A stretch of DNA of 35,885 nucleotides from an uncultured Bacteroidota bacterium (GTDB lineage Bacteria; Bacteroidota; Rhodothermia; Rhodothermales; UBA10348). Both the position numbers and the translations under genes were made by a program. The stretch lies in contig CALFHN010000139.1 of the NCBI GenBank assembly GCA_937876355.1, positions 1-35,885 of the forward strand. The letters run 5' to 3'. This document shows positions 16,648 to 23,911 of this stretch, piece after piece. Every line of letters starts with the position of its first letter. Within the stretch, counting starts at the first letter, position 1. The notes beneath the pieces are model-generated. The model did not search any database. It saw nothing but the letters and a program-made list of their open reading frames with translations, and had not been told where the DNA came from.

Positions 16648-17169
16648 GTGTCAGCCGCTCAACCCGCCATATTTTCGACGCTGGGAATTCTCGCCGTCTC
16701 GCAAGAGATTTCAGGACTTGCCCTTTTTCTCATGGATTCCGCTGAAGCTGAATTGGTGGCCGAGGAGTCTATTTGTTTGCTGGCCGTAGCCTCGGCTAGA
16801 ACAGTCGAAGCTGTTGCTCCCGAAGAGTCAGATCTTGCTGAGTCGCTGATGATTACCCCCTTTCTATATCGAGATTACTTGATTGGGGCCACTATGATAG
16901 AAAGCGGTGATCTGAGTCGAGGTGAGGAAGGCAGGCAGATTGGGGCACGATTAGAGCGTAAAACAGCGTTTTATGCGGCACATCTGCTTCCGGGGATATT
17001 TCCGACGGGTGCGGTGCTTAAAAACGTAATGCTGATGTGGATGGGCAGAATTAGCCCCCCGAAGATGCCCTCAGGCCCCGAGAAGCGACTAGACGACATG
17101 GAGGGAGCATCCAAGGTAGAGTGTCACCTAAAGCTAGTGGCAGCACATCTACGGCAATCGAGAGGTTAG
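16648..17169 (+). CDS. Hypothetical protein downstream of floA
   Basis: A 173-residue ORF with a GTG start 12 bases after floA. It reaches the end of the plus-strand operon and converges with the CorC-type gene two bases further on. I do not recognise the family. The N-terminal half is acidic and Ala-rich (SAEAELVAEESICLLAVASARTVEAVAPEESD). The second half contains LYRDYLIGATMIESGDLSRGEEG, a short amphipathic or hydrophobic patch (FYAAHLLPGIFPTGAVLKNVMLMWMG) and a basic tail. There is no signal peptide. Its snug position in the operon and the absence of a competing frame argue that it is real; composition alone is weak evidence. Confidence 0.6.
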   Translation: MSAAQPAIFSTLGILAVSQEISGLALFLMDSAEAELVAEESICLLAVASARTVEAVAPEESDLAESLMITPFLYRDYLIGATMIESGDLSRGEEGRQIGARLERKTAFYAAHLLPGIFPTGAVLKNVMLMWMGRISPPKMPSGPEKRLDDMEGASKVECHLKLVAAHLRQSRG

Positions 17170-17170
17170 C

Positions 17171-18457
17171 TTAATTATTTGACGCATCGGCGTCAGGCGT
17201 ACTCGTAATACGAACAAGATCTATGCGATTGGCAGTTGCCCGCAGGATTGTAAATGAAAAGCCATCTAGTTCGAACTCTGCCCGGATTTCGGGGATGGCC
17301 CCAAGTTTTTCCAAAACGTATCCTGCAATCGTTTCGTAATCACCTTTTGGGAGCTGAATTTCCATTTTTTCTTGGAGTTCGTCGATATCGACTCGACCGC
17401 TGGCAACAACGGTTCTCGGATTGATCCGTTTTAAGGTGTTGTCCTCGTTGTCAAACTCGTCCTGAATGTCACCAAATATTTCTTCTAACAAATCTTCACT
17501 TGTAACCAACCCGGCGGTGCCGCCATATTCGTCAATCACGATGGCGATGGACGTTTTTCGCTCCAAAAATTCCTTCAGGAGTTCTTTTGAGAGCTTGGTT
17601 TCCGGGACGAACGTTGCTGGGCGCAGGATCTCCGACAATGAAGCAGGTTCATGAAACAGGTCGTAGGCAAAAGCGACACCGACTATCTTATCGATGTTTT
17701 CTCGATAAATTGGAATCTTGGAATGCCCGGATGCAACAAACAATTGCCTCAACTCGGAGACACTGACGCTTTCTTCTAATGCAACAATATCAGTTCTTGG
17801 GCACATTGATTCCTTCACAAGAATCGTACTCATAGCAAACACATTGGAAAGCAAAGTGCTTTCATCTTCATCCAAATCCAGCTCCCCGGTGCGTTTGCTT
17901 TCTTCAATCATAAGTTCAAAATCTCGTCTCAAAAACTGAGAAAATGATTCTGAATCTGCTTTCAAAACCCTCATTAGAAGTATTGCTGACCACCGGGCTA
18001 CAACGATCATTGGAAGCAATAAATAGTAGCTTATTTTAAGTGGTATGGCCAGTGCAAATACGGCCCTGTTTGGGATTTCTCTCAATATGGATTTGGGAAT
18101 CATCTCCCCGACAATTAAAACTACGAACGAAGCCAATATCGTTTGCGTCGTAAATGCCAGAACGCTTGCGGCTCCTGGTTGTAGCCCAAGAGTTTCGAAG
18201 AAAAATGATTGAAACGGTCCTTCCAAATACAGAGCAATCAAAGTCGAATAAATAACGAGAGCAAAGTTATTCCCAACCAATGTGGTTGTCAGTAGTGTCG
18301 CGGGGTCTTCAAGAAATTGCGAGACAACCCTACCAACTACCCCACCCCGACGTGCAAACACTTCGACACGAAGTCGATTTGCAGTCACGTAAACAATTTC
18401 CGAACCGGAAAAAAACGCGCTGAGAACAAGAGTCACCAAGATTAGAGTGATTTCCAT
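17171..18457 (-). CDS. CNNM-CBS transporter family protein (CorC/HlyC, 'hemolysin' family)
   Basis: A 428-residue integral membrane protein. The N-terminal CNNM domain (about 1-190) starts with [19 protein letters not shown] and has four hydrophobic segments. A CBS-domain pair covers about 205-330 ([12 protein letters not shown]...[17 protein letters not shown], then [21 protein letters not shown]). The C-terminal CorC_HlyC domain (about 345-420) contains [15 protein letters not shown]. These proteins are linked to Mg2+ or Co2+ efflux in some bacteria. The older name hemolysin is probably misleading. The ATG at 18457 has no Shine-Dalgarno. The gene is last in a minus-strand series and converges with the hypothetical gene beyond floA. 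Confidence 0.92.
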   Translation of the reverse strand: MEITLILVTLVLSAFFSGSEIVYVTANRLRVEVFARRGGVVGRVVSQFLEDPATLLTTTLVGNNFALVIYSTLIALYLEGPFQSFFFETLGLQPGAASVLAFTTQTILASFVVLIVGEMIPKSILREIPNRAVFALAIPLKISYYLLLPMIVVARWSAILLMRVLKADSESFSQFLRRDFELMIEESKRTGELDLDEDESTLLSNVFAMSTILVKESMCPRTDIVALEESVSVSELRQLFVASGHSKIPIYRENIDKIVGVAFAYDLFHEPASLSEILRPATFVPETKLSKELLKEFLERKTSIAIVIDEYGGTAGLVTSEDLLEEIFGDIQDEFDNEDNTLKRINPRTVVASGRVDIDELQEKMEIQLPKGDYETIAGYVLEKLGAIPEIRAEFELDGFSFTILRATANRIDLVRITSTPDADASNN

Positions 18458-18527
18458 GGTTATCGGCTGAGCAAGGATGTCGCCGTGTGTTCCCTTTTTT
18501 GGATATTATCGATATCGAGACAAATCA

Positions 18528-19310
18528 TTATCGGCCTTTGAAATCGGCTTTCCGCTTGTTTAAAAATGCATCCACGCCTTCTTGAAAGTCGGCTGTTGCA
18601 CAGGCCTTGCCAAACAACGCTGCTTCATGACGAAGTCCTTCGGCGAGTGGTAGGTCGGAGGCGCGAAGCGCCTCTAATGAAAGCGAGATTGCAATTGGGG
18701 CCTTTCCCATGATGCTGAGAAGCAATTTTTGGGCTCCTTCCATGAGAGCCTCGGGCTCAAAAACGTGATTAACTAGGCCAATTGAGTGTGCCCTTTGCGC
18801 GTCAATCATTGCGCCGGTTAACACGAGTTCAGTCGCAATTCCTTTCCCAACAAGGCGGGGTAACCGCTGGGTTCCGCCGTACCCTGGGATAATTCCTAAA
18901 TTAACTTCTGGCTGTCCAAAAATGGCATTCGTTGATGCAACACGTAGGTGACATGCCAACGCTAACTCACTTCCACCACCAAGCGCAAATCCATTCACAG
19001 CCGCAATAACAGGTTTTCCGAGGTTTTCAATCTTACTAAAAACCTGTTGGCCGTATTCAGCAAATTGTTTGCCTTCTACTAGACCCAAAGATTTGAATCG
19101 AGAAATATCTGCACCGGCAACAAAACTCTTTGGGCCCGCCCCAGTCAAGATGACACCTTTAACTGACTCATTCGACGCGGCTTTACTAAACCAGTCGTCT
19201 AATTCAGCAATAACTTCAGCGTTTAGGGCATTAAGCTTATCAGGCCGATTGATCGTTACAATAGCCACACCCGCTGAATCGAGTTCGACAAGAAGAGTAG
19301 AATAAGACAT
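18528..19310 (-). CDS. Enoyl-CoA hydratase/isomerase (crotonase family)
   Basis: A 260-residue crotonase, normal length. Both catalytic glutamates of true enoyl-CoA hydratases are present: E115 in GGGSELALAC and E135 in GQPEVNLGIIPGYGGTQRL. The oxyanion-hole region FVAGADI (63-69) is also present. It would hydrate 2-trans-enoyl-CoA in beta-oxidation or a related acyl-CoA pathway; relatives such as crotonase (Crt) or PaaF-like enzymes cannot be separated by eye. No other beta-oxidation gene is in the window. It lies 63 bases downstream of the coiled-coil membrane protein gene on the same strand and may share its transcript. Confidence 0.93.
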   Translation of the reverse strand: MSYSTLLVELDSAGVAIVTINRPDKLNALNAEVIAELDDWFSKAASNESVKGVILTGAGPKSFVAGADISRFKSLGLVEGKQFAEYGQQVFSKIENLGKPVIAAVNGFALGGGSELALACHLRVASTNAIFGQPEVNLGIIPGYGGTQRLPRLVGKGIATELVLTGAMIDAQRAHSIGLVNHVFEPEALMEGAQKLLLSIMGKAPIAISLSLEALRASDLPLAEGLRHEAALFGKACATADFQEGVDAFLNKRKADFKGR

Positions 19311-19373
19311 ATTATGCGCTAAGCGACAAAATTTGGGATGGAGGTCTATACGTTAAAAGTACGTGTTTTTAAC

Positions 19374-20243
19374 CTATTCTCTCGCACGCGAACCGGAAGA
19401 AAGTGACGCTTCACTGACTGGCTCCTCGAATGTATCCAATTCATTCAATAGATCTGACGGATTGCCGAACACTTCTTCGAGCTCCTGCACGGACGCTTGA
19501 GTTTCTTCAACCTCTGAAAGCAACGTGTCGAGTTGGAACGAAATTTCTTCCGGATTCCGAAGAGTCAATGACTGTTCGTGAATGTATTTCACTACATCCT
19601 CAATCGTTTCGAGCTGCGCTTCAATGATTTCCAGGTTTTCTTGACCCCTTTTGGAACGCTCCAGTCTTTGCTCAAGGATTTTTAGGCGACGGGCCTTGAT
19701 GGATCGAACGCGGGGAGAATCATCCTCCATATCGATTCGAATCTCATCAATTGATCGGATCACTTCTAATTCCGTTCCCGATGAGGTCGAATATTCGTAG
19801 CGTTCTTTTTGATATAAAAGCTTGAGGTACGACTCTAAAAGACCGTCAATTTTCTTGAGATGAGAATCCAGCAGGCCCTGGGAAGCGTAATTAAGCTTCT
19901 GGTAGTTGCCCCGAATATCTTTTTCCGTCTTTCTCAACTTTGCATACCGCCGACGATGAGGGGCGGTTAAAGTTTGGAACAACTCTTTTTGAGAAGGTGG
20001 CTTAGCGTGCTCGGCTGCTCGACGCGACCGAATGGCTTTCCGAAATCGTTCATTCCTTGGAAGTGTCCCCAAAAAAGCTAATTCAGCTCCCGCTGTGAAA
20101 ATTAGCGCTGCATCAAAAGGCCATGTAGCACCAGTCATGCTGACGCTAAAAGCAACCAACATGGATACAATCAAAAAAGTCAGATTCCACGGATGCAGAA
20201 ACGCTTCTTTGGTGTAATTGATATCCAGTTCTCGATTTTTCAA
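19374..20243 (-). CDS. Two-helix membrane protein with cytoplasmic coiled coil, PspA-cluster partner
   Basis: A 289-residue protein of no family I recognise. Two adjacent hydrophobic segments (about 19-40 and 42-62, WNLTFLIVSMLVAFSVSM and ALIFTAGAELAFLGTL) form a membrane hairpin. Residues 80-265 are strongly charged and helical (HRRRYAKLRKTEKDIRG; RRLKILEQRLERSKRG; EIIEAQLETIEDVVKYIHEQ), and an acidic, Ser-rich tail follows. The start appears to be TTG at 20243; any later start would remove the first membrane helix. It is third in a minus-strand series after pspA and the pspA-like gene, with a gap of 76 bases. The layout suggests a membrane anchor or sensor for PspA-type proteins; that role is inference. 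Confidence 0.8.
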   Translation of the reverse strand: MKNRELDINYTKEAFLHPWNLTFLIVSMLVAFSVSMTGATWPFDAALIFTAGAELAFLGTLPRNERFRKAIRSRRAAEHAKPPSQKELFQTLTAPHRRRYAKLRKTEKDIRGNYQKLNYASQGLLDSHLKKIDGLLESYLKLLYQKERYEYSTSSGTELEVIRSIDEIRIDMEDDSPRVRSIKARRLKILEQRLERSKRGQENLEIIEAQLETIEDVVKYIHEQSLTLRNPEEISFQLDTLLSEVEETQASVQELEEVFGNPSDLLNELDTFEEPVSEASLSSGSRARE

Positions 20244-20319
20244 TAGGTTATGCAGTAAAACTAAAAGACTTCCAAGGCAAAATGGTTCGAACCGAACTAT
20301 TGTTTAACGGAAATAGGCT

Positions 20320-20844
20320 TTATGGTTTCATTCGACCGATAGTCTTTTCGGGCAAATTTGACGAAGTTGTCGGTTTGGGCTTATCCGTGATTGGCGTTCT
20401 GCCCGGCAAAGTATTGCCGAGTGAACTTGATTTAGAAGGCGTAGGCTTTGAGGAAACGTCCTCCATCGAGGCACCACCCTCCATTTTCATTTGCCGTACC
20501 AAGGCCTGAGCCCTCGCCTTTCGGACGGCTTCTTCGTCGGTGGCCAATGCTGCGGCGTCCTGTGACGCTGTTGGACTTGACTCTGAATCTAGGAAGTCCA
20601 GGGATTCCACAGAATCTAGGGCCACCTCCATTCGAGCTTCGGATTTCAGCGTATCCATCTGAAGACGATCCAGCATTTCACGGTGTTCATCATACAGATT
20701 GGTCATTCCCGTTGCCATGTCGGTTACGGCTTTGGAAATCTTCGACTGCTGGATGGCTTGGCCGTGAACCTTCTTCAGTTCGCGAAATTTTCGAAGATGA
20801 TCCTTTTCGGCCTCTTTCAGTTTCTGATATTCTTCAGGAGTCAT
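20320..20844 (-). CDS. Partial PspA paralogue (C-terminal segment only)
   Basis: A 174-residue protein whose middle clearly duplicates the end of the PspA encoded upstream. Its residues 54-80 match PspA 168-194 at 18 of 27 positions, sharing the core SEARME-x-ALDSV. Later RAQALVRQMKME parallels PspA RAAEVVKQFKLE, and the C-terminal EKTIGRMK parallels GKTIGKQR. It lacks the N-terminal amphipathic helix and the long alpha-hairpin used for membrane binding and ring assembly. The tail (about 125-165) is a low-complexity Ser/Thr/Pro/Lys linker. It begins nine bases after the pspA stop, so it is surely in the same transcript. It may cap or modify PspA assemblies; this is unproven. Confidence 0.85.
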   Translation of the reverse strand: MTPEEYQKLKEAEKDHLRKFRELKKVHGQAIQQSKISKAVTDMATGMTNLYDEHREMLDRLQMDTLKSEARMEVALDSVESLDFLDSESSPTASQDAAALATDEEAVRKARAQALVRQMKMEGGASMEDVSSKPTPSKSSSLGNTLPGRTPITDKPKPTTSSNLPEKTIGRMKP

Positions 20845-20853
20845 TGGTGATTC

Positions 20854-21627
20854 CTAATTCTGTGTACGCTGTTTTCCAATTGTTTTGCCTGCCGACTCCG
20901 ACTCGGACTCCGATTCAGTAAGGTCAATTTGTGGTTCTTCTTTCGCCCCACTCGTATCTCCCATACCCATTTCGAGTTTAAACTGTTTTACGACTTCAGC
21001 TGCACGAATTTTATGGGCATCCTCTTCGATTTGTAACGCTTCAGTATCGACTGAGTCGAGCGCCATTTCCATCCGAGCTTCGCTGCGGGCAGTCTGCTCT
21101 TGCAAACGATTAATCATTTCGTCGTGGGTCTGGTCAATACCGCCCACTTCAAATGATTCAAGAGTATCAGCCACTTTAGCCTGCCACTTCGCACGTTCAT
21201 GAGCACGTAACGCGTCTTTGGCTTCAGCAATTTTGCGCTCTTTTTCACGCATAAAGGCTTTTTTTACTTGAAGCGCTTTATCGTATGCAGCAGATGCATA
21301 CTTCAACTGATCTTTAGTTGATGCCAAGTTCTCTTTACCTGATTCCAAACGCATAGCATATCGCTCGGCGATATCGTCTCGGTTGGCCTGAATTCCAGCT
21401 CTGATTTTGGCTGTCATATCCGCGAGTTCATTCTCGTACTTACGGACTTCTTTTTGAAGCAACATGACGTTTGCTTTCACCGACGCAATATTTTCGTTCA
21501 TTTTCGGAACCTGATCATTCAGATCTCGAATGTTCTGTTCTAATATCAGTTTTGGGTCTTCAAGCGCAGAGATAGCGCCTCCAAAAACGGACTTAACAAA
21601 TCGTTTGAATCGTGACCACATCGACAT
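20854..21627 (-). CDS. pspA: PspA/IM30 (Vipp1) family membrane-stress protein
   Basis: A 257-residue member of the PspA/IM30 family (ESCRT-III superfamily), peripheral on the inner face of the cytoplasmic membrane, where it stabilises damaged or stressed bilayer. Residues 1-20 (MSMWSRFKRFVKSVFGGAIS) form an amphipathic helix, followed by ALEDPKLILEQNIRDLNDQV, the family signature. The long alpha-hairpin covers about 25-150. A C-terminal extension ends in an Asp/Glu/Ser run (about 235-246) and GKTIGKQR, making it longer than the ~222-residue E. coli protein. M3 is an alternative start. No pspB/C or PspF genes adjoin it, so regulation must differ from the enterobacterial system. Confidence 0.95.
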   Translation of the reverse strand: MSMWSRFKRFVKSVFGGAISALEDPKLILEQNIRDLNDQVPKMNENIASVKANVMLLQKEVRKYENELADMTAKIRAGIQANRDDIAERYAMRLESGKENLASTKDQLKYASAAYDKALQVKKAFMREKERKIAEAKDALRAHERAKWQAKVADTLESFEVGGIDQTHDEMINRLQEQTARSEARMEMALDSVDTEALQIEEDAHKIRAAEVVKQFKLEMGMGDTSGAKEEPQIDLTESESESESAGKTIGKQRTQN

Positions 21628-21784
21628 GTCTTTCTAAAGTGTATTATTAACGGGAGTCCTTATCCCTTCAGCGAATATAATGATGTTGTTGAATCAATCA
21701 TCTAAATACAATCATCAAGGACACAAAACAGCCTCTTTCTGGCTTTTTTTGCTTCTAACTTCGACTTCCTACGAAAAGTATGCG

Positions 21785-23128
21785 CTATGGATTCAACCAA
21801 GTGCCATCTGCATACCGATCTTTTATTCGCGAGATACGAAATTCGCATTCTTCTCCAAATTCAAAAGCGGGTAAAAGCTGGTCCATGGTCCGTTCTAGGC
21901 GCTCAGAGGTAGTCGCTTGAATACTAGCGATTTTTTCTCCTTTAGACACCATTTGTCCTGCTGAAACTTTAAGGATAATACCAGCAAGCGGATCTACAGA
22001 ATCCTCCTTTTGCATTCTTCCCGCGCCAAGGCTTACAGCGGATCTGCCCACGATTTTCGCATCAATCCGGCAAATCATACCATCGCAAGGCGCTAGAACC
22101 TCAATTTCTTTTCGATCTACGTCTCTTTTATGAGGCTGACGAATACTTTCAACCGCCCCCCCCTGTTTTTGTACAAGTTCTTCAAATTTAGCCCAAGCGC
22201 GGCCTGAATCAATGGCCTCTTCAGCCATGGAAAGTCCTTCATCAATTGAATTGGCGGCTCGACCAGCCAACAACATTTCAGAAGCCAGAGCAAGGGTGAC
22301 TTCCATAACATCTTGGGGGCCATGGCCATGCAAGCACGAAATGACTTCATTTATTTCAGGCCAATTTCCAACTGCATACCCCATAGGCTGATCCATGTCT
22401 GTGAGCAATGCAACCGTGTCCGTTCCAAAACGCTCACCCAAATTAGTGAGTGTTTCTGCCAACTTGCGGGCGTCTTGTTCATCTGACATAAACGCCCCTG
22501 AACCGAACTTCACATCTAAAACAAGCGCATTTATACCTTCGGCCAACTTCTTTGACAAGATCGACGCTGCAATAAAAGGAATAAATTCAACCGTTCCGGT
22601 AACATCTCTAAGGGCGTATAATTTTTTATCCGCAGGCGCAATTTCATCTGTCTGCCCGATCATGACTAAGCCAATCTCTTTAAGTTGAGATCTGTAGTCT
22701 TGGACATTCATTTGAGTCGAAAATCCAGGGATAGACTCTAGTTTATCCAGTGTCCCTCCGGTATGACCTAGGCCTCGACCGGAAATCATTGGAACCGGAA
22801 CGCCGCAACTGGCCACAATAGGTGCAAGGATGATCGAAGTCTTGTCTCCAACGCCCCCCGTAGAGTGTTTGTCGACTTTGCGGCCAGGTATGTCTGAAAA
22901 GTCTAACACCTCGCCGGAGTTGATCATGGACTCTAAGAGACCTACCATTTCATCCTCATTCATTCCATTCAAGAATGAGGCCATAAGTAATGCTGAAACT
23001 TGGTAATCTGGAATTTGCCCGAGTGTATACCCTTCGATGAAAGCCACAATCTCGTCCCGCGACAAAACACCTTTGTTTCGCTTTCTGAGAATGAGATCAA
23101 TGATGTTTATTCCTTTATGCCCTGACAT
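21785..23128 (-). CDS. deoA: Thymidine / pyrimidine-nucleoside phosphorylase
   Basis: A 447-residue phosphorylase that cleaves thymidine (and often uridine or deoxyuridine) with phosphate to the base and (deoxy)ribose-1-phosphate, a pyrimidine-salvage step. The phosphate-binding signature KHSTGGVGDK lies at residues 87-96. SGRGLGHTGGTLDKLESIPG is the family PROSITE-like region. DVKFGSGAFM and the C-terminal barrel-sandwich part (ILKVSAGQMVSKGEKIASI) complete the fold. Full length. The ATG start is at 23128. It is transcribed away from the L31 gene's terminator and toward pspA, with 157 bases before pspA. The broader-specificity Pdp is the alternative to deoA. Confidence 0.93.
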   Translation of the reverse strand: MSGHKGINIIDLILRKRNKGVLSRDEIVAFIEGYTLGQIPDYQVSALLMASFLNGMNEDEMVGLLESMINSGEVLDFSDIPGRKVDKHSTGGVGDKTSIILAPIVASCGVPVPMISGRGLGHTGGTLDKLESIPGFSTQMNVQDYRSQLKEIGLVMIGQTDEIAPADKKLYALRDVTGTVEFIPFIAASILSKKLAEGINALVLDVKFGSGAFMSDEQDARKLAETLTNLGERFGTDTVALLTDMDQPMGYAVGNWPEINEVISCLHGHGPQDVMEVTLALASEMLLAGRAANSIDEGLSMAEEAIDSGRAWAKFEELVQKQGGAVESIRQPHKRDVDRKEIEVLAPCDGMICRIDAKIVGRSAVSLGAGRMQKEDSVDPLAGIILKVSAGQMVSKGEKIASIQATTSERLERTMDQLLPAFEFGEECEFRISRIKDRYADGTWLNP

Positions 23129-23246
23129 ACCTTATTTGTACTTGGCTAGAAAATCAGTCTTCCTTTCTAGACGTCTGCATTGCCCTCGATTTATGCTTTC
23201 TTTTGGACTTCACGATCTCATTTAAAAGGCGTGGTCGAAAAAATAC

Positions 23247-23286
23247 GCAAAAAAGCCCCTCGTTACTATTGTAACAAGGGGCTTTA
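23247..23286 (-). terminator. Strong terminator for the L31 transcript
   Basis: AAAGCCCCT (23252-23260) with GTTAC (23262-23266) pairs with GTAAC (23271-23275) and AGGGGCTTT (23277-23285) around a TATT loop, with one C-A mismatch. On the minus strand the stem is followed by TTTTTTGCG. It lies downstream of the L31 gene and the small membrane ORF. It may work weakly in the other direction too. Confidence 0.9.
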
Positions 23287-23304
23287 AAAAACGGAACTTA
23301 AAGA

Positions 23305-23490
23305 TCAATCTCGAGGAAGCAAAAACCAAAGCACACCCGCCACAAGAAAGAGGGCCGGAATGTCCCCGTAAAGATTGTCTGATTCTGCCGAATCTTGCAA
23401 CGCTTGATACAACATGATTCCTGCATGAACAGCGCTTGACCAAATGGTAATTTTGACAAAACGCCCAAAACAGAATCGACGAACAGCCAA
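23305..23490 (-). CDS. Two-helix small membrane protein or C-terminal fragment, in frame after L31
   Basis: A 61-residue ORF with two hydrophobic helices (about 12-30, KITIWSSAVHAGIMLYQAL; and 44-58, IPALFLVAGVLWFLL). From memory it resembles the C-terminal half of small four-helix membrane proteins annotated DUF6632, so the first half would be missing. It has only a TTG start, six bases past the L31 stop and in the same reading frame as L31, and ends just before a strong terminator. Either it is a true small protein translated by coupling, or the tail of a gene whose front was lost when it was joined to L31. Confidence 0.45.
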   Translation of the reverse strand: MAVRRFCFGRFVKITIWSSAVHAGIMLYQALQDSAESDNLYGDIPALFLVAGVLWFLLPRD

Positions 23491-23496
23491 TCTGCT

Positions 23497-23766
23497 TTAC
23501 TTTGCAGCTTCTGCAGCTTCTGCAGCTTCTGTAGCTTCTGTAGCTTCTGCGTCTTCTGCAGTCTTGGAGCCGTAACGACGCTTATATTTTTCAACTCGTC
23601 CTGCCGTATCAACAAATTGACGCTTTCCGGTGTAAAACGGATGATTTGTCGAGTCAACTTCTGAAGAATAAGATTCGACCTTCATGGTTGAACGAGTCGT
23701 AAAAGTAGTTCCGTCGGCCAAGCTAACTTGCAACGGGTGGTAATTTGGATGGATATCCTTTTTCAT
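23497..23766 (-). CDS. rpmE: 50S ribosomal protein bL31, zinc-free form with Ala/Glu repeat tail
   Basis: The start is taken as ATG 23766 (MKKDIHPNYHPLQVSLADG), 24 codons inside the longer frame, because this is the conserved N-terminus. The 89-residue product carries the family core FTTRSTMKVESYSSEVDSTNHPFYTG, then KRQFVDTAGRVEKYKRRYG. The zinc-binding cysteines of C+ L31 proteins are absent, so it is a zinc-independent type. After GSK the tail is a repetitive acidic AEDAEATEATEAAEAAEAAK, encoded by 9-bp tandem repeats. It belongs to the large ribosomal subunit at the central protuberance and intersubunit bridge. Gene symbol rpmE versus rpmE2 is uncertain. Confidence 0.9.
   Translation of the reverse strand: MKKDIHPNYHPLQVSLADGTTFTTRSTMKVESYSSEVDSTNHPFYTGKRQFVDTAGRVEKYKRRYGSKTAEDAEATEATEAAEAAEAAK
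23504..23557 (-). repeat. 9-bp tandem repeat in the L31 tail
   Basis: Six consecutive 9-base units of the pattern GCAGCTTCT (with GTAGCTTCT and GCGTCTTCT variants) occupy these bases on the plus strand. Each codes for three residues (EAA or EAT) of the L31 tail, so unit gain or loss keeps the frame. The identical first three units suggest recent expansion. Confidence 0.9.
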
Positions 23767-23911
23767 AAGTCTAAAATCGCGCGCTTTTGCGGGGGCAAAA
23801 TGTCTATCAACTATCCGCGTAATCAAAAAAGACCACACGTACTTAACGGGGAGCCGGGAAATATACGATCAATATCCCTTTGAAATCAACGTTTGCAGAG
23901 GATTCACACAG

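Noticed and set aside
20448-20921. 157-residue plus-strand ORF over the PspA-like genes
   Set aside because: Antisense shadow of two well-supported minus-strand genes, with low-complexity Pro/Arg composition.
21729-21756. Terminator hairpin between deoA and pspA
   Set aside because: Only a 4-bp stem (AGCC/GGCT) next to a T-run that is on the strand opposite to the genes.
23504-23557. Possible CRISPR-like repeat array
   Set aside because: Units are 9 bp, contiguous and in frame with L31, with no spacers.
23298-23657. 119-residue ORF with LQKLQKLQK repeats
   Set aside because: The repeat is the 9-bp L31 tail read in another frame; the L31 frame is the conserved one.
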